Shown: positions 26,067 through 34,965, counted from the stretch's first letter. The stretch: 64,000 bases of DNA from Janthinobacterium sp. PC23-8 (GCF_002250505.1 NZ_NJGY01000001.1:248001-312000), one strand, 5' to 3'. Numbers and translations are program-made. The notes: generated by a model from the sequence alone, not told the origin.

Positions 26067-28397
26067 TCAAACCGCACCGTAGCGGTCCAGCCCCTTGAGC
26101 ACGGCTTCGGGACGGATTGGCAGATGCCGCACACGCGCGCCGACAGCGGCAAAGATGGCGTTGGCGATCGCCGGCGCCACCACCGTGGTCGGCGGCTCGC
26201 CCATGCCCGTCGAGGCCTCATGACTGTTGATGAATTCGATATCGAGCTCGGGCACGTCGGCGATACGCAGCGGTGTATAGCTGGCGAGGTTGGTATCGCG
26301 CACTTCGCCATTCAGAAACGCCGTGCCTTCGTGGAGCGCCATGCTCACGCCCCACAGCGCGCCGCCTTCGGCCTGCGCCAGCGCGCCGTCGGGGTCGACG
26401 ATGGTGCCGGCGTCGATCACCATCGTCAGTCTTTCGACCTGCACCATGCAGGTGCTGCGGTCGACCCGCACCCGCGCCACGCAGGCGGTCCAGGTCGGCA
26501 TATCGCGTTCCTGGCCGAAGGTGGCGGCAATTCCCAGGCCCGTGTCTTTCGGCATCGCCTTGCCCCAACCCGCTTTTTCCGCCGCGCGCAGCAACACCTG
26601 CGCCAGGCGCTGCGCGCCGCCGACGGCGTTTGGCGCGCTGCCGGCGTTGCGACCCGTGGCCTGCAGCAGCGACAGGCGAAAATCGAGCGGATTGACCTTG
26701 GCCGCCTGCGCCGCTTCATCGATAAAACTTTCCACCGCCCAGTTGGTCCAGCCGGGCCCCACCGAGCGCAGCCAGCCCGGCCGGAAACTGCTGTTGGCCA
26801 GGTCATTCGATATGGCGCGCACGCGCTGCGCGCCCACCGTGTACCAGTGGTCGGCGCCGGCGATCGCAAATGGATCGTAAGGATGGCCTTGCTTGTCCCT
26901 GGCCAGCAAGCCGGGCGCCAGGGCCTGCGTCGGCCAGCCCGCGCTCGCTTCATGCTGCATGGCGCTTACCTTGCCGGCGGCGTCGAACGCCATGCGCAAG
27001 TGCTGCACCGACGGCGAGCGCGGCGAATCGAAGCGTGCATCGTCGGCCCGCGAACAGATCATTTTCACGGGCCTTCCCAGGGCTTGCGCGCCCAGCGCGG
27101 CCGGAATGCAATAGTCGCCATTGAGGCGCCGGCCAAAGCCGCCACCGAGCAAATAGGTGTGCAGCACCACCTGGCTTTCCGGCACCCGCAGCGCCTTGGC
27201 CAGCACCGGCAAGATCAGCGACTGCCATTGCGTGCCGGCATGGATATGCCAGACACCATCGACCAGTTGCGCCATGGCGTTCACGGGTTCAAGCTGGAAA
27301 TGCAGCACCGTGGCCGTGGTGTAGTGCCGCTCCAGAGTCAGTCCCGCCCCGGCAAACGCTTGCTCGACGCCTTCGTCATTGACCACGCGCGCGCCCAGGG
27401 CGGGGTCGGCGATCTGTTTCGCGCCGTAATGCAGGATGTCCTGTTCCGACACATGGGCTGCCGCGCCGGCGCGCCATTTCACCCGCACCAGGTCGGCCGC
27501 GCGGCTGGCCGCCGCATAGCTGTCCGCATACACCATCACCCAGCCCGGCACCGTGCCGCTGGGGTCAATCAAGGCTTCGGACTTCAGGTAGCCCCTGATC
27601 TTCTTTGCGGCCGAGTCGTCGATGGACACTACCATCGAGCCATAGCGCGTCGGTGGAATTTTGGGGCGTGCATACACCAGGCCTTCGATCTCGTCATGGA
27701 CACCGGCATCGATACCGTAGATGGCCTTGCCATTGGTTTTCGCCGGCACGTCCAGCGCCTGCACGGTGCGCCCCACCAGCTTGCGCTGCGGCGGCGTCTT
27801 GAGCACGATGGAGAGCAGTTGTTCGGGCGTATAGTGGCGCCCCAGCTTGCCGCGCCGCACGATATCGCCATAGGTGATCGAGCGCCCGCGCCCGTGTACC
27901 ACGCCCGATTTCGCCGCGCAGGCCGACACCGGCAGGCGCAGCAGCCGCGCGCCCTCCTCGACCAGCGCCAGGCGCCCGGCCGCGCCGGCGCGGCTGAGCG
28001 GCTCGAAATTTTGCCAGACGGACCAGCTGCCGCCCGTGACCATCAGGCCCCATTTCGGATCGCTGTCCACATAACGCAGCTTCACTTTGGTCCAGTCCGC
28101 TTCCAGCTCGTCGGCCACGATGCGCGCCAGCGCCGTGCCGATATGCTGGCCCATTTCCGCCTTGGCAATATTGATGGTCACCAGTCCTTGCCGGTCGATC
28201 TCGAACCAGATGCCAGGGTCGAACACGGGCGCGGCAGGTATCACGGCAGGCCCTTTGGCCGCCTTGCCGGCCGCCAGCACGGTGTCGGCGCGCAGGAAGG
28301 CCAAAGTAAAACCGCTGCCGGCGGCGGCGATCAGGAAGCCGCGCCGCGCCAACGAAGCGGGCAAGGACGCGCCATGGTCTTTCGGCAGCTTAAGCAT
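26067..28397 (-). CDS. Molybdopterin-binding large subunit of an aldehyde/isoquinoline-type oxidoreductase
   Basis: Molybdenum-cofactor-binding catalytic subunit, 776 residues, of the xanthine dehydrogenase/IorB-like family that oxidises aldehydes or N-heterocycles with water as oxygen source. The N-terminus has a twin-arginine-like segment ([16 protein letters not shown]), so the complex is probably exported folded to the periplasm. Later motifs include [53 protein letters not shown] and, near the C-terminus, [20 protein letters not shown] with the catalytic-type Gly-Glu. The start overlaps the [2Fe-2S] subunit stop by 8 bases. Substrate unknown. Confidence 0.88.
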   Translation of the reverse strand: MLKLPKDHGASLPASLARRGFLIAAAGSGFTLAFLRADTVLAAGKAAKGPAVIPAAPVFDPGIWFEIDRQGLVTINIAKAEMGQHIGTALARIVADELEADWTKVKLRYVDSDPKWGLMVTGGSWSVWQNFEPLSRAGAAGRLALVEEGARLLRLPVSACAAKSGVVHGRGRSITYGDIVRRGKLGRHYTPEQLLSIVLKTPPQRKLVGRTVQALDVPAKTNGKAIYGIDAGVHDEIEGLVYARPKIPPTRYGSMVVSIDDSAAKKIRGYLKSEALIDPSGTVPGWVMVYADSYAAASRAADLVRVKWRAGAAAHVSEQDILHYGAKQIADPALGARVVNDEGVEQAFAGAGLTLERHYTTATVLHFQLEPVNAMAQLVDGVWHIHAGTQWQSLILPVLAKALRVPESQVVLHTYLLGGGFGRRLNGDYCIPAALGAQALGRPVKMICSRADDARFDSPRSPSVQHLRMAFDAAGKVSAMQHEASAGWPTQALAPGLLARDKQGHPYDPFAIAGADHWYTVGAQRVRAISNDLANSSFRPGWLRSVGPGWTNWAVESFIDEAAQAAKVNPLDFRLSLLQATGRNAGSAPNAVGGAQRLAQVLLRAAEKAGWGKAMPKDTGLGIAATFGQERDMPTWTACVARVRVDRSTCMVQVERLTMVIDAGTIVDPDGALAQAEGGALWGVSMALHEGTAFLNGEVRDTNLASYTPLRIADVPELDIEFINSHEASTGMGEPPTTVVAPAIANAIFAAVGARVRHLPIRPEAVLKGLDRYGAV

Positions 28398-28857
28398 GCG
28401 GCGTCTCCCGCAGGCTGGCGGCCAGCTTGATCGCCTTGCGGATGCGCACATAGGCCATGCAGCGGCACAGGTTGCCGCTCATCACGGCGTCGATATTGGC
28501 GTCGGTCGGCTGCGGATAGTCGCGCAGCAGGGTCGCCGCCTGCATGATCTGGCCCGACTGGCAATAACCGCACTGCGGCGCCTGCATGGCGATCCAGGCT
28601 TGCTGCAAGCGGTGTTTTCCATCAGGCGACAGGCCTTCGATGGTGGTGACGGCCGAACCGGAGATGGCCGACACGGGCGTGATGCAGGAGCGCACGGCAC
28701 GGCCATCGACATGCACGGTGCAGGCGCCGCACAGGCCAATGCCGCAACCAAACTTGGTGCCTGTCAATTTCGCTTCGTCGCGCAGCACCCATAGCAGCGG
28801 CGTTTCGGCGTCGACATCGGCAGCAAACGGCTGGCCATTGAGCGTGAAATGATGCAT
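28390..28857 (-). CDS. [2Fe-2S] small subunit of the molybdenum hydroxylase
   Basis: Iron-sulfur subunit of 155 residues that carries electrons from the molybdenum site. The first cluster ligands are in [17 protein letters not shown], the second in [13 protein letters not shown] and [11 protein letters not shown], the standard xanthine-oxidase small-subunit set. There is no signal peptide; it probably travels with the Tat-signal-bearing large subunit. Overlaps the large-subunit gene and lies 21 bases after the cytochrome gene. Confidence 0.93.
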   Translation of the reverse strand: MHHFTLNGQPFAADVDAETPLLWVLRDEAKLTGTKFGCGIGLCGACTVHVDGRAVRSCITPVSAISGSAVTTIEGLSPDGKHRLQQAWIAMQAPQCGYCQSGQIMQAATLLRDYPQPTDANIDAVMSGNLCRCMAYVRIRKAIKLAASLRETPHA

Positions 28858-28878
28858 GAGATGACTCGCTTTGCTTGA

Positions 28879-30186
28879 TTATTTGCCGGCGCGCACGCGC
28901 GCCACCGTCGCTTCCAGGCCGGTCCAGGCCGGCCGATGGCTGCGGCTGCGGCGCAAATAAGCGGCCAGCTGGACAATGTCTGCGTCGGACAGCGCATGGG
29001 CAAAGGCCGGCATCAGCGCGCCGGGCAGGCCCTCGTCCTTGCCGACGCCATGCAGGATCACCTGGATCAGGTTGGACGGGTCGGGCGCGCTGACGGCGCT
29101 GTTCAGGCTCAGTTCCGGGCGCAACAGCGCAGGCTGGCCATCGCTGTTCGAATGGCAGGAGGCGCAGGCGGCCACGTACAGGCTGGCGCCACGGTCGTTG
29201 TCGACCATGCCGACCTTTTGCGAACGGGCCAGGCTGGCCTTGATCACCGACGCCGTATCGACGGCCGGCTCGTTTGCATCACGCGGCCTGGCCAGGTCGG
29301 CAAAATAGGCGGCCAGCGCGCGGATATCGGCGTCGGGCGAGGCATCCATGCCTTCGTGCACCACTTCCGACATCGGCCCGGCGGCCACGCCGTGCAGCGC
29401 GGTGGCGCCGGTGCGCAGGAAAGCGTACAGCTCGTCCCGGCTCCACGGCAGCGGCGCCGTATTGGCGGCCGTCAGCGGCGGCGCATACCAGTTGTCGATG
29501 GCGGCGCCCTGGTAGGCTGCGACTGTCCTTTCCGCGCCCAGCGCATTGCGCGGCGTATGACAGGCGGCGCAGTGGGCCAGGCCTTCGGCCAGGTAGCGGC
29601 CACGGTGCCAGTCAGTGCCCTGGGCAGTATTGCGCGGCAAGCTGCCGGGCTTGAAGAACAGCAGTTTCCAGCCGGCCTGCAGGGCGCGCTGGTTCAAGGG
29701 AAACGGTACCGTGTTGGGCGGCGTGACCGCAACCACGGCTGGACGCGTCATGAAATAGGCATACAGGGCGGCAATATCGGCGTCGCTGGCCAGCGCGAAG
29801 TGTGTGTAGGGAAACACGGGAAACAGGTGCTCGCCGTTGCGTGCCACGCCCTCGCGCATGGCGCGCTGAAACGCCGCCAGCGACCAGCGGCCGATGCCCG
29901 TCTGCGGGTCGGGCGTGATATTGGTGGCGTGGATGGCGCCAAACGGCGTGGCCAGGCCGCGCCCGCCCGCGTAGGCGGCGCCGCCCTTGACCGTATGGCA
30001 GGCGCTGCAATTGCCGATGCCGGCCAGGATGCGGCCCTCGGCGATGGCCTGGGCGGAAAAGGAACTCGGCGGGGGCGGATCGACGGGCGCCAGCGCGGCT
30101 CGCCAGTAAGCGGCGTAGACGGCGCCGGCGGCGAGCACGATCAGGCCCAGCAATATCAGCAGGCCAGTACAGATTTTCTTGAACAA
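28879..30186 (-). CDS. Triheme cytochrome c subunit of the molybdenum hydroxylase
   Basis: Membrane-anchored periplasmic cytochrome of 435 residues: an N-terminal helix (ICTGLLILLGLIVLAAGAVY) followed by three cytochrome c domains with heme sites CSACH, CAACH and CASCH. The third-domain Met ligand region is PGALMPAFAHALSDADI. The architecture matches the cytochrome subunits of alcohol/aldehyde dehydrogenases of acetic acid bacteria and the three-subunit aldehyde oxidoreductases. It is the first gene of the operon, so electrons from the molybdenum enzyme would enter the quinone or oxidase pool through it. Divergent from the antiporter gene, 188 bases away. Confidence 0.92.
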   Translation of the reverse strand: MFKKICTGLLILLGLIVLAAGAVYAAYWRAALAPVDPPPPSSFSAQAIAEGRILAGIGNCSACHTVKGGAAYAGGRGLATPFGAIHATNITPDPQTGIGRWSLAAFQRAMREGVARNGEHLFPVFPYTHFALASDADIAALYAYFMTRPAVVAVTPPNTVPFPLNQRALQAGWKLLFFKPGSLPRNTAQGTDWHRGRYLAEGLAHCAACHTPRNALGAERTVAAYQGAAIDNWYAPPLTAANTAPLPWSRDELYAFLRTGATALHGVAAGPMSEVVHEGMDASPDADIRALAAYFADLARPRDANEPAVDTASVIKASLARSQKVGMVDNDRGASLYVAACASCHSNSDGQPALLRPELSLNSAVSAPDPSNLIQVILHGVGKDEGLPGALMPAFAHALSDADIVQLAAYLRRSRSHRPAWTGLEATVARVRAGK

Positions 30187-30374
30187 GACTTTCCAGTAAT
30201 AAAACAGGCGCGCAGGCGGCGCGCTCCAACGGCAGGATTTTACGCGGATTGCGACTTGTTGTATGTAAGCAATAGCACCTGGCGCCGCCCTGTGTCAGCA
30301 AGTGCACGACGGCAAGCGGGCGCAGCGACTTATAATCGTCGTTTCCGTACTAGTACCAGCCCCCCTATTCCTTC

Positions 30375-32027
30375 ATGCATACCGTCACCATCATCCTTGT
30401 CCTGGTCCTGACCGTCGTCCTGTGCGGCTTTCTTGCCCGCTCGCGCTGGATCAAGCTGCCGCTGCCGCTGATTCAGATCGCCGGCGGCACGGGCCTGGCC
30501 CTGTTCGGCCTGCAAGTGCCGCTCGATCCCGAGATATTTTTCCTGCTGTTCATTCCGCCGCTGCTGTTCCTCGATGGCTGGCGCATTCCCAAGGGCGCCT
30601 TCTTTTCCGACGCGCGCTCGATCCTGATGCTGGCCATCGGCCTGGTGCTGTTTACGGTGCTGGGCATGGGTTTTTTCATCGACTGGCTGATCCCCAGCGT
30701 GCCACTGGCCGTCGCCTTTGCGCTGGGCGCCATCCTGTCGCCGACCGATCCGGTGGCCGTGTCGGCGATTGCGGCCGGCAACCCGATTCCACCGCGCCTG
30801 ATGCACATCCTCGAAGGCGAGTCGCTGTTGAATGACGCCTCCGGCCTGGTGTGCTTTACCTTTGCCGTGGGCGCCATGATGACGGGCGGCTTTTCCATCG
30901 GCGCGGCCTCGCTGAGCTTCCTGCAGGAAGCGGGCGGCGGCATCCTGATCGGCCTGGCCATTTCCTGGGGCGTGGGCCTGGCCAACAAATGGCTCGTCAG
31001 CAAGGTTGGCGAAGAGCCGGGCCTGCAGATCCTGATCAGCATCCTGATTCCGTTCGCGGCATATCTCGGCGCCGAGCAGATCCATGGCTCGGGCATTCTG
31101 GCCGCCGCCACGGCGGGCGTGTCCATGCACTACGCCGACCTGATCGGCCGCCCGCTGGCCGCCACGCGCACCCAGCGCAAGGCCGTATGGGATACCGTGC
31201 AACTGGTCCTCAACGGCGTGATCTTCGTCATGCTGGGCGCGCAACTGCCGACCACCATCACCAGCCTGCAGGCGGCCTCGGCCGAAGTGGGCGCGGGCAG
31301 CGCCTGGAAGCTGCCGCTCTACGTGGTGGCCATCACGGCGGGGCTGACCTTCATGCGCTTCGTGTGGGTCGCCATTTCGATGAAACTGACCTTGTTCAAG
31401 CACCAGAAAAATGCCGCCAGAAATGGTACGGCGCTGGAAAGCAAGGACCGCCCCGGCTTGCGTTTGCTGCTGGTGGCCTCGTTTGCCGGCGTGCGCGGCG
31501 CGCTGACCCTGGCCGGCATATTGACCTTGCCCCTGTTTTTGCCGGACGGCACGCGCTTTCCCGCGCGCGACCTGGTGATTTTCCTGGCCATGGGCGTGAT
31601 TTTGCTGTCGCTGCTGCTGGCCAGCGTCACCCTGCCCCTGCTGACCAAGGGCCTGGTGTTCGCGCCCCCCGCGCGCCGCTCCAGCGAGGAGCGCAACGCC
31701 CGCGCCGCCGCCGCCGAGGCGGCTGTCGCGCGGCTGGAAAAAATGTGCTCGGGCATAGCCAGCGATGGCAAGGAGCAGGTCGTCACCGAGGCGGCCAATC
31801 GCCTGATCGACGCCTACCGGCGCCGCATGGCCTATGGCGAAAGCAGCAACGACGAAGCGGCCCGCATGCATGAACTGGCCAGGGCCGAACGCGCCTTGCG
31901 CCTCGAAGCGCTCAATGCGGAACGCGACGAACTGTTCCGCCAGCGCATTTCAGGCGAACTGGACGATGCAATCCATTTGCGCCTGCTGCGCGAAATCGAC
32001 CTGCTCGAAGTGACGCTGGAAGAATAG
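30375..32027 (+). CDS. Na+/H+ antiporter, CPA1 (NhaP/NHE-like) family
   Basis: Inner-membrane cation/proton antiporter of 550 residues. About twelve hydrophobic segments lie in the first 420 residues, with the family motifs LFIPPLLFLDGWRIP, ALGAILSPTDPVAVSAI (ion-binding Asp), and EGESLLNDASGLVCFTFA. The last 130 residues form a charged, helical cytoplasmic tail (ARAAAAEAAVARLEKMCSG and later acidic helices). Role: sodium and pH homeostasis. A perfect tataat (30331-30336), about 40 bases before the ATG, is a plausible -10 box, though no good -35 is visible. Confidence 0.92.
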   Translation: MHTVTIILVLVLTVVLCGFLARSRWIKLPLPLIQIAGGTGLALFGLQVPLDPEIFFLLFIPPLLFLDGWRIPKGAFFSDARSILMLAIGLVLFTVLGMGFFIDWLIPSVPLAVAFALGAILSPTDPVAVSAIAAGNPIPPRLMHILEGESLLNDASGLVCFTFAVGAMMTGGFSIGAASLSFLQEAGGGILIGLAISWGVGLANKWLVSKVGEEPGLQILISILIPFAAYLGAEQIHGSGILAAATAGVSMHYADLIGRPLAATRTQRKAVWDTVQLVLNGVIFVMLGAQLPTTITSLQAASAEVGAGSAWKLPLYVVAITAGLTFMRFVWVAISMKLTLFKHQKNAARNGTALESKDRPGLRLLLVASFAGVRGALTLAGILTLPLFLPDGTRFPARDLVIFLAMGVILLSLLLASVTLPLLTKGLVFAPPARRSSEERNARAAAAEAAVARLEKMCSGIASDGKEQVVTEAANRLIDAYRRRMAYGESSNDEAARMHELARAERALRLEALNAERDELFRQRISGELDDAIHLRLLREIDLLEVTLEE

Positions 32028-32120
32028 TCGCCTGCCATCATCACGCCGTGACGGCCGGGCGGTGAGTGGACAGCCCGCCATGCGCTGTGTAGACTGATGC
32101 GCACTTTGAAAAGGAATCCC

Positions 32121-32438
32121 ATGAACGCACCGACCACCAAACCCACCTCTGGCCCCGAGTTCTGGGAACGCGCCGACAAGGTGATCGCCCTGGCCAACGA
32201 ACAATGTGCGCACAACCCGGCCAATGACGTGGCCACCTCGCTGCTGTACGCGGCCGCCCGCTTCAATGCCTTCCTGGTCGCCAGCAAGACCAACGACGTC
32301 AGCAAGATGCAGCAGGAAAAAGACGAAGCGGTCGCCTTTTTCACGGAGCAGTACAAGCGCATGCTGACCGACAACTTCAACGACTACATCAACAACTTCG
32401 ACAAGTACACGCAACCGGCGGCCGCGCCGCAGGCTTGA
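32121..32438 (+). CDS. DUF3144 family protein
   Basis: Small cytoplasmic protein of 105 residues, all helical, of a family with no known function common in proteobacteria. Family-typical stretch: FWERADKVIALANEQCAHNP, ATSLLYAAARFNAFLVASKT and YKRMLTDNFNDYINNFDKYT. Start ATG 32121 follows AAAAGGAATCCC; the longer frame from 32097 begins inside that ribosome site. Convergent with the carbonic anhydrase gene. Confidence 0.88.
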   Translation: MNAPTTKPTSGPEFWERADKVIALANEQCAHNPANDVATSLLYAAARFNAFLVASKTNDVSKMQQEKDEAVAFFTEQYKRMLTDNFNDYINNFDKYTQPAAAPQA

Positions 32439-32470
32439 TCAATCGTTGAAGCACTGGCCTCGGCGGCGCC

Positions 32471-33013
32471 TCAAACGTCGTCCTTGCCCGCAAGGTAATT
32501 GTTCTTGACCCTCACATAGTGCTCGGCCGAATAGCGCAAACGGGCGATCTCGGCCTCGGTCAGCGCGCGCACCTTGACGGCCGGCCGGCCCACGTACAGG
32601 TGGCCGCTTTCCAGTACCTTGCCAGGCGACACCAGGCTGCCGGCGCCGAGCATCACGTTTTTCTCCACCACCGCATCATCCATCACGATGCTGCCCATGC
32701 CGATCAGGCATTCGTCGCCGATGGTGCAGCCGTGCAGGATCACCGAGTGGCCGATGGTGACGTATTTGCCGATGGTCAAGGGCGAGCCGTCGGGCTTGGC
32801 CGCATTCTTGTGCGACACATGGCCCATGGAAAAATCCTGGATATTGCTGCCCTCGCCGATCACGATGCGGTTGACGTCGCCGCGCAGCACGCTGTTGCAC
32901 CAGATCGAGCAGTCGTCGCCGATGTGCACGTCGCCGATCACTTGCGCCGTATCGTGCAGGTAGACACGCTCGCCCAGCACGGGCCGGGTACTCAGGTAGG
33001 AACTCAATGGCAT
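32471..33013 (-). CDS. Gamma carbonic anhydrase family protein
   Basis: Left-handed beta-helix hexapeptide-repeat protein of 180 residues (repeats such as IGDVHIGDDCSIWCNSVLRG and TIGKYVTIGHSVILHGCTIG). The three zinc-site histidines of the gamma class lie in FSMGHVSH and TIGHSVILHG. Relatives (YrdA, CaiE, PaaY) include active and inactive carbonic anhydrases and thioesterases, so activity is not certain. The genomic gap upstream contains the terminator of ompW. Confidence 0.92.
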   Translation of the reverse strand: MPLSSYLSTRPVLGERVYLHDTAQVIGDVHIGDDCSIWCNSVLRGDVNRIVIGEGSNIQDFSMGHVSHKNAAKPDGSPLTIGKYVTIGHSVILHGCTIGDECLIGMGSIVMDDAVVEKNVMLGAGSLVSPGKVLESGHLYVGRPAVKVRALTEAEIARLRYSAEHYVRVKNNYLAGKDDV

Positions 33014-33069
33014 GGTGGTCTCGCTTGATTACAAATATAAATTGTATGCGGCGGCAAGAAAAAACGGGC

Positions 33070-33098
33070 AAAAAAAATCCGGCTGCGGGCAGCCGGAT
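33070..33098 (-). terminator. Intrinsic terminator of ompW
   Basis: On the minus strand a 10-bp perfect stem (33077-33086 with 33089-33098, arms atccggctgc/gcagccggat) is followed at once by a run of eight T (33070-33077 read as A on plus). Textbook rho-independent terminator. It lies 120 bases after the ompW stop, past a palindromic element. Confidence 0.9.
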
Positions 33099-33120
33099 GT
33101 GACAATCTTTTCGCGCAGTC

Positions 33121-33202
33121 GAAAAACGTTCAGGGCAAGGCGCATGGTCGAAGACAGTACGCCAGTACGGCGAGACCGTGCAACGCCGCCATGGACGTTT
33201 TC
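33121..33202 (-). repeat. 82-bp imperfect palindrome in the ompW 3' untranslated region
   Basis: Sequence with matching inverted ends (gaaaaacgt at 33121-33129 against acgttttc at 33195-33202), partially complementary arms (gcgcatggtc against gaccgtgc) and a central hairpin (cgcc-agtac-ggcg, 33160-33172). It lies between the ompW stop and its terminator and would fold in the 3' end of the message. Its structure is like that of dispersed palindromic elements. Only one copy is seen in this window. Confidence 0.55.
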
Positions 33203-33218
33203 TCGGCTGTGCGATGAA

Positions 33219-33836
33219 TCAGAAGCGGTAGCCGACGCCTACGCCGATCAGGTATGGATCGACCTTGACTTCACTGGCTTTTACGCCCGAGATAAACACG
33301 TCGCTGCGGATCTGCACTTTCTTCACATCGAAGTTCAGCGACCAGTTCTTGTCGAGCTTGTAGTCGACACCGGCTTGCAGCGAGTAACCCCAGCTGTCAT
33401 GCTCCAGGCGGCCAGCGCCGCCCAGCAGTTTCACATCCGAGATATTGGTGTAGTTGACACCGGCGCCCAGGTAAGGGCTGAACTGTTTCTCGGGCATGAA
33501 GTGGTATTGCAGCGACAGGGTCGGCGGCAAATGCTTGAAGGTGCCGATCTTGGCGCCGTCGAGCGTCACATCATGTTTTTGCGGGTAGGTCAGGATCAGT
33601 TCAGCGGCGATGTTGGGCGTGAAGAAATACGAAATATCGATTTCAGGAATGGTTTTGTCGCTCACGTGAATACGGTCGGATGCGCCAACGCCAGCCACTG
33701 GAGCGGATTTATTGGCGGTATCGATCTGCACCACGCGCGCGCGTACCAGCCATGGACTTTCCTGTGCCATGGCGTTGCCGGCGAAAGCGCCGATGGCGGC
33801 CAAAACGATTGCGGCTTTAGTTGCGGACTTTTTCAT
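33219..33836 (-). CDS. ompW: Outer membrane protein OmpW
   Basis: Outer-membrane eight-stranded beta-barrel of 205 residues, with a signal peptide (MKKSATKAAIVLAAIGAFAG, cleaved at AMAQ) and typical OmpW sequence: SPWLVRARVVQI at the start of the mature protein, FTPNIAAELILTYPQKHDVT, HLPPTLSLQYHFMPEKQFSP, YLGAGVNYTNI, and a C-terminal aromatic VGVGYRF. OmpW forms a narrow hydrophobic channel and is induced under oxygen limitation in several proteobacteria. Start ATG 33836 follows GAGGGA; the longer frame lacks a signal peptide. Upstream there is a consensus FNR site at the class II position, so anaerobic induction is expected. Confidence 0.93.
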   Translation of the reverse strand: MKKSATKAAIVLAAIGAFAGNAMAQESPWLVRARVVQIDTANKSAPVAGVGASDRIHVSDKTIPEIDISYFFTPNIAAELILTYPQKHDVTLDGAKIGTFKHLPPTLSLQYHFMPEKQFSPYLGAGVNYTNISDVKLLGGAGRLEHDSWGYSLQAGVDYKLDKNWSLNFDVKKVQIRSDVFISGVKASEVKVDPYLIGVGVGYRF

Positions 33837-33867
33837 TCTGGTTCCCTCTTTTTTATCGTTAAGTAAC

Positions 33868-33916
33868 GCAGCGAAGTCTAAGAGTGCGGTGCAGCAAAAA
33901 CTTTGATCCACATCAA
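33868..33916 (-). promoter_or_regulatory. FNR-dependent class II promoter of ompW
   Basis: On the minus strand a perfect FNR site ttgat-N4-atcaa (33903-33916) is followed by a -10 box tagact (33880-33875). Counting from that box the start point is about 33868, which puts the FNR centre at -41.5, exactly the class II activation position. There is no good -35 element, as expected for an activator-dependent promoter. The start codon is 32 bases downstream of the predicted +1. Confidence 0.85.
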
Positions 33917-34020
33917 ATAGTGCCGTAAGGCATAAAACACCCATATTTTTTCCTTGCACAGATCAAGAAAATGATGCACCGCAACGAAAATACCCGATGC
34001 CGCATTCGTCAAATGAGAAT

Positions 34021-34047
34021 AGTAATGATAATCATTTGCGATATAAT
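34021..34047 (+). promoter_or_regulatory. Fur box and -10 of the fur-family gene
   Basis: The 19-base stretch at 34021-34039 (agtaatgataatcatttgc) matches the Fur consensus at 15 of 19 positions, and 34042-34047 is a perfect tataat. The box therefore covers the spacer and the -35 to -10 region of the promoter, about 38 bases before the chosen start. Autoregulation by iron is implied. Confidence 0.8.
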
Positions 34048-34084
34048 ACGTACTGATCTGGCATTCATAGAGGGGATGGAAGAG

Positions 34085-34522
34085 ATGGATATATTGAAGG
34101 AACTGCGCGAATCGGGGTTGAAAGTAACGATACCGCGCCTGCGGATTCTGCAACTGTTTCAAGAAGGAACGATCAAGCACCTGAGCGCGGACGAGGTCTA
34201 TAAACTCTTGCTGGCTGAAAAGATCGACGTGGGCCTGGCCACCATCTACCGCGTGCTGATGCAGTTCGCCGAAGCCGGCATCCTGTTCCGCCGCCATTTC
34301 GAATCGGGCCACGCCGTGTTCGAACTGAACCAGGGCCAGCACCACGACCACCTGGTCTGCACCGGTTGCGGCAAGGTCGATGAATTCGTCGACGACGGCA
34401 TCGAGTTGCGCCAGCACGAAATCGCCACCGAACGCGGCTTCGTGCTGCATGAACACGCGCTGTCGCTGTACGGCACTTGCGCCGACTGTACGGCAAAGAA
34501 GGTTCCTGCGCGCCGGCCCTGA
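34085..34522 (+). CDS. fur: Fur family transcriptional regulator
   Basis: Metal-responsive repressor of 145 residues with an N-terminal winged helix (RESGLKVTIPRLRILQLFQE, LSADEVYKLLLAEKIDVGLA, IYRVLMQFAEAGIL) and a metal-binding C-terminal half (HHDHLVCTGCGKVDEF and a CADC near the end). These are Fur-like residues. Zur, Mur or PerR-type roles cannot be excluded without phylogeny, but the Fur-like box in its own promoter supports iron. Start: ATG 34085 gives the usual short N-terminus; ATG 34076 three codons upstream is the alternative. Confidence 0.88.
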   Translation: MDILKELRESGLKVTIPRLRILQLFQEGTIKHLSADEVYKLLLAEKIDVGLATIYRVLMQFAEAGILFRRHFESGHAVFELNQGQHHDHLVCTGCGKVDEFVDDGIELRQHEIATERGFVLHEHALSLYGTCADCTAKKVPARRP

Positions 34523-34573
34523 CGACAGTGCGGGAACCAGGCTATACAATGCGGCAACGTTGAAAGGAGCCGC

Positions 34574-34921
34574 ATGTATATCGGAGAACTGGCGCGCCTG
34601 ACGGGCGCCACCCCCAAGGCCTTGCGCCACTATGAATCGCTGGGCCTGCTGAAAAGCGTGCAGCGCACCGGTGCCTACCGCCGCTATTCGCAGCAAAACC
34701 TTGCACAGGTGACCCTGATCCGCCAGGCGCAAGCCCTGGGCTTCCGCCTGGCCGAACTGCTGCCCATCCTGGCCGGCAACGATACCGACTGGGCGGCACT
34801 GCGCCTGCATATCGCCGCCAAGCGCGCGCACGTGCACGACGAGATCGCCCGCCTGCGGCAGCTCAACGCGCAGCTGGAATCCATCGATGCGCAAATCAGG
34901 GATTGTTTGCAAGGCGCTTGA
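34574..34921 (+). CDS. MerR family transcriptional regulator
   Basis: Small one-component regulator of 115 residues. An N-terminal winged helix-turn-helix is visible (MYIGELARLTGATPKALRHY, SLGLLKSVQRTGAYRRYSQQ), then a wing and the C-terminal dimerisation coiled coil (HVHDEIARLRQLNAQLESID). No cysteine cluster typical of metal sensors is visible. Its last bases form the -35 box of the promoter for the downstream oxidoreductase gene, so it is the likely regulator of that gene. Confidence 0.9.
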   Translation: MYIGELARLTGATPKALRHYESLGLLKSVQRTGAYRRYSQQNLAQVTLIRQAQALGFRLAELLPILAGNDTDWAALRLHIAAKRAHVHDEIARLRQLNAQLESIDAQIRDCLQGA

Positions 34922-34949
34922 CTCTGCCCCATGGGACAGGCTTTAGCAT
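34918..34949 (+). promoter_or_regulatory. MerR-type promoter with over-long spacer and dyad operator
   Basis: -35 ttgact (34918-34923, sharing the tga stop of merR), then a 20-base spacer, then -10 tagcat (34944-34949). The spacer holds a near-perfect 16-bp palindrome (34924-34939, ctgcccca/tgggacag). A 19-20-base spacer with a dyad in its middle is the hallmark of MerR-activated promoters. Confidence 0.85.
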
Positions 34950-34965
34950 GAGGAATGCTCACTTC

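Noticed and set aside
26037..28430. 797-residue plus-strand open frame
   Set aside because: Antisense of the molybdopterin subunit gene, whose cofactor motifs are clear; no recognisable domain in the antisense frame.
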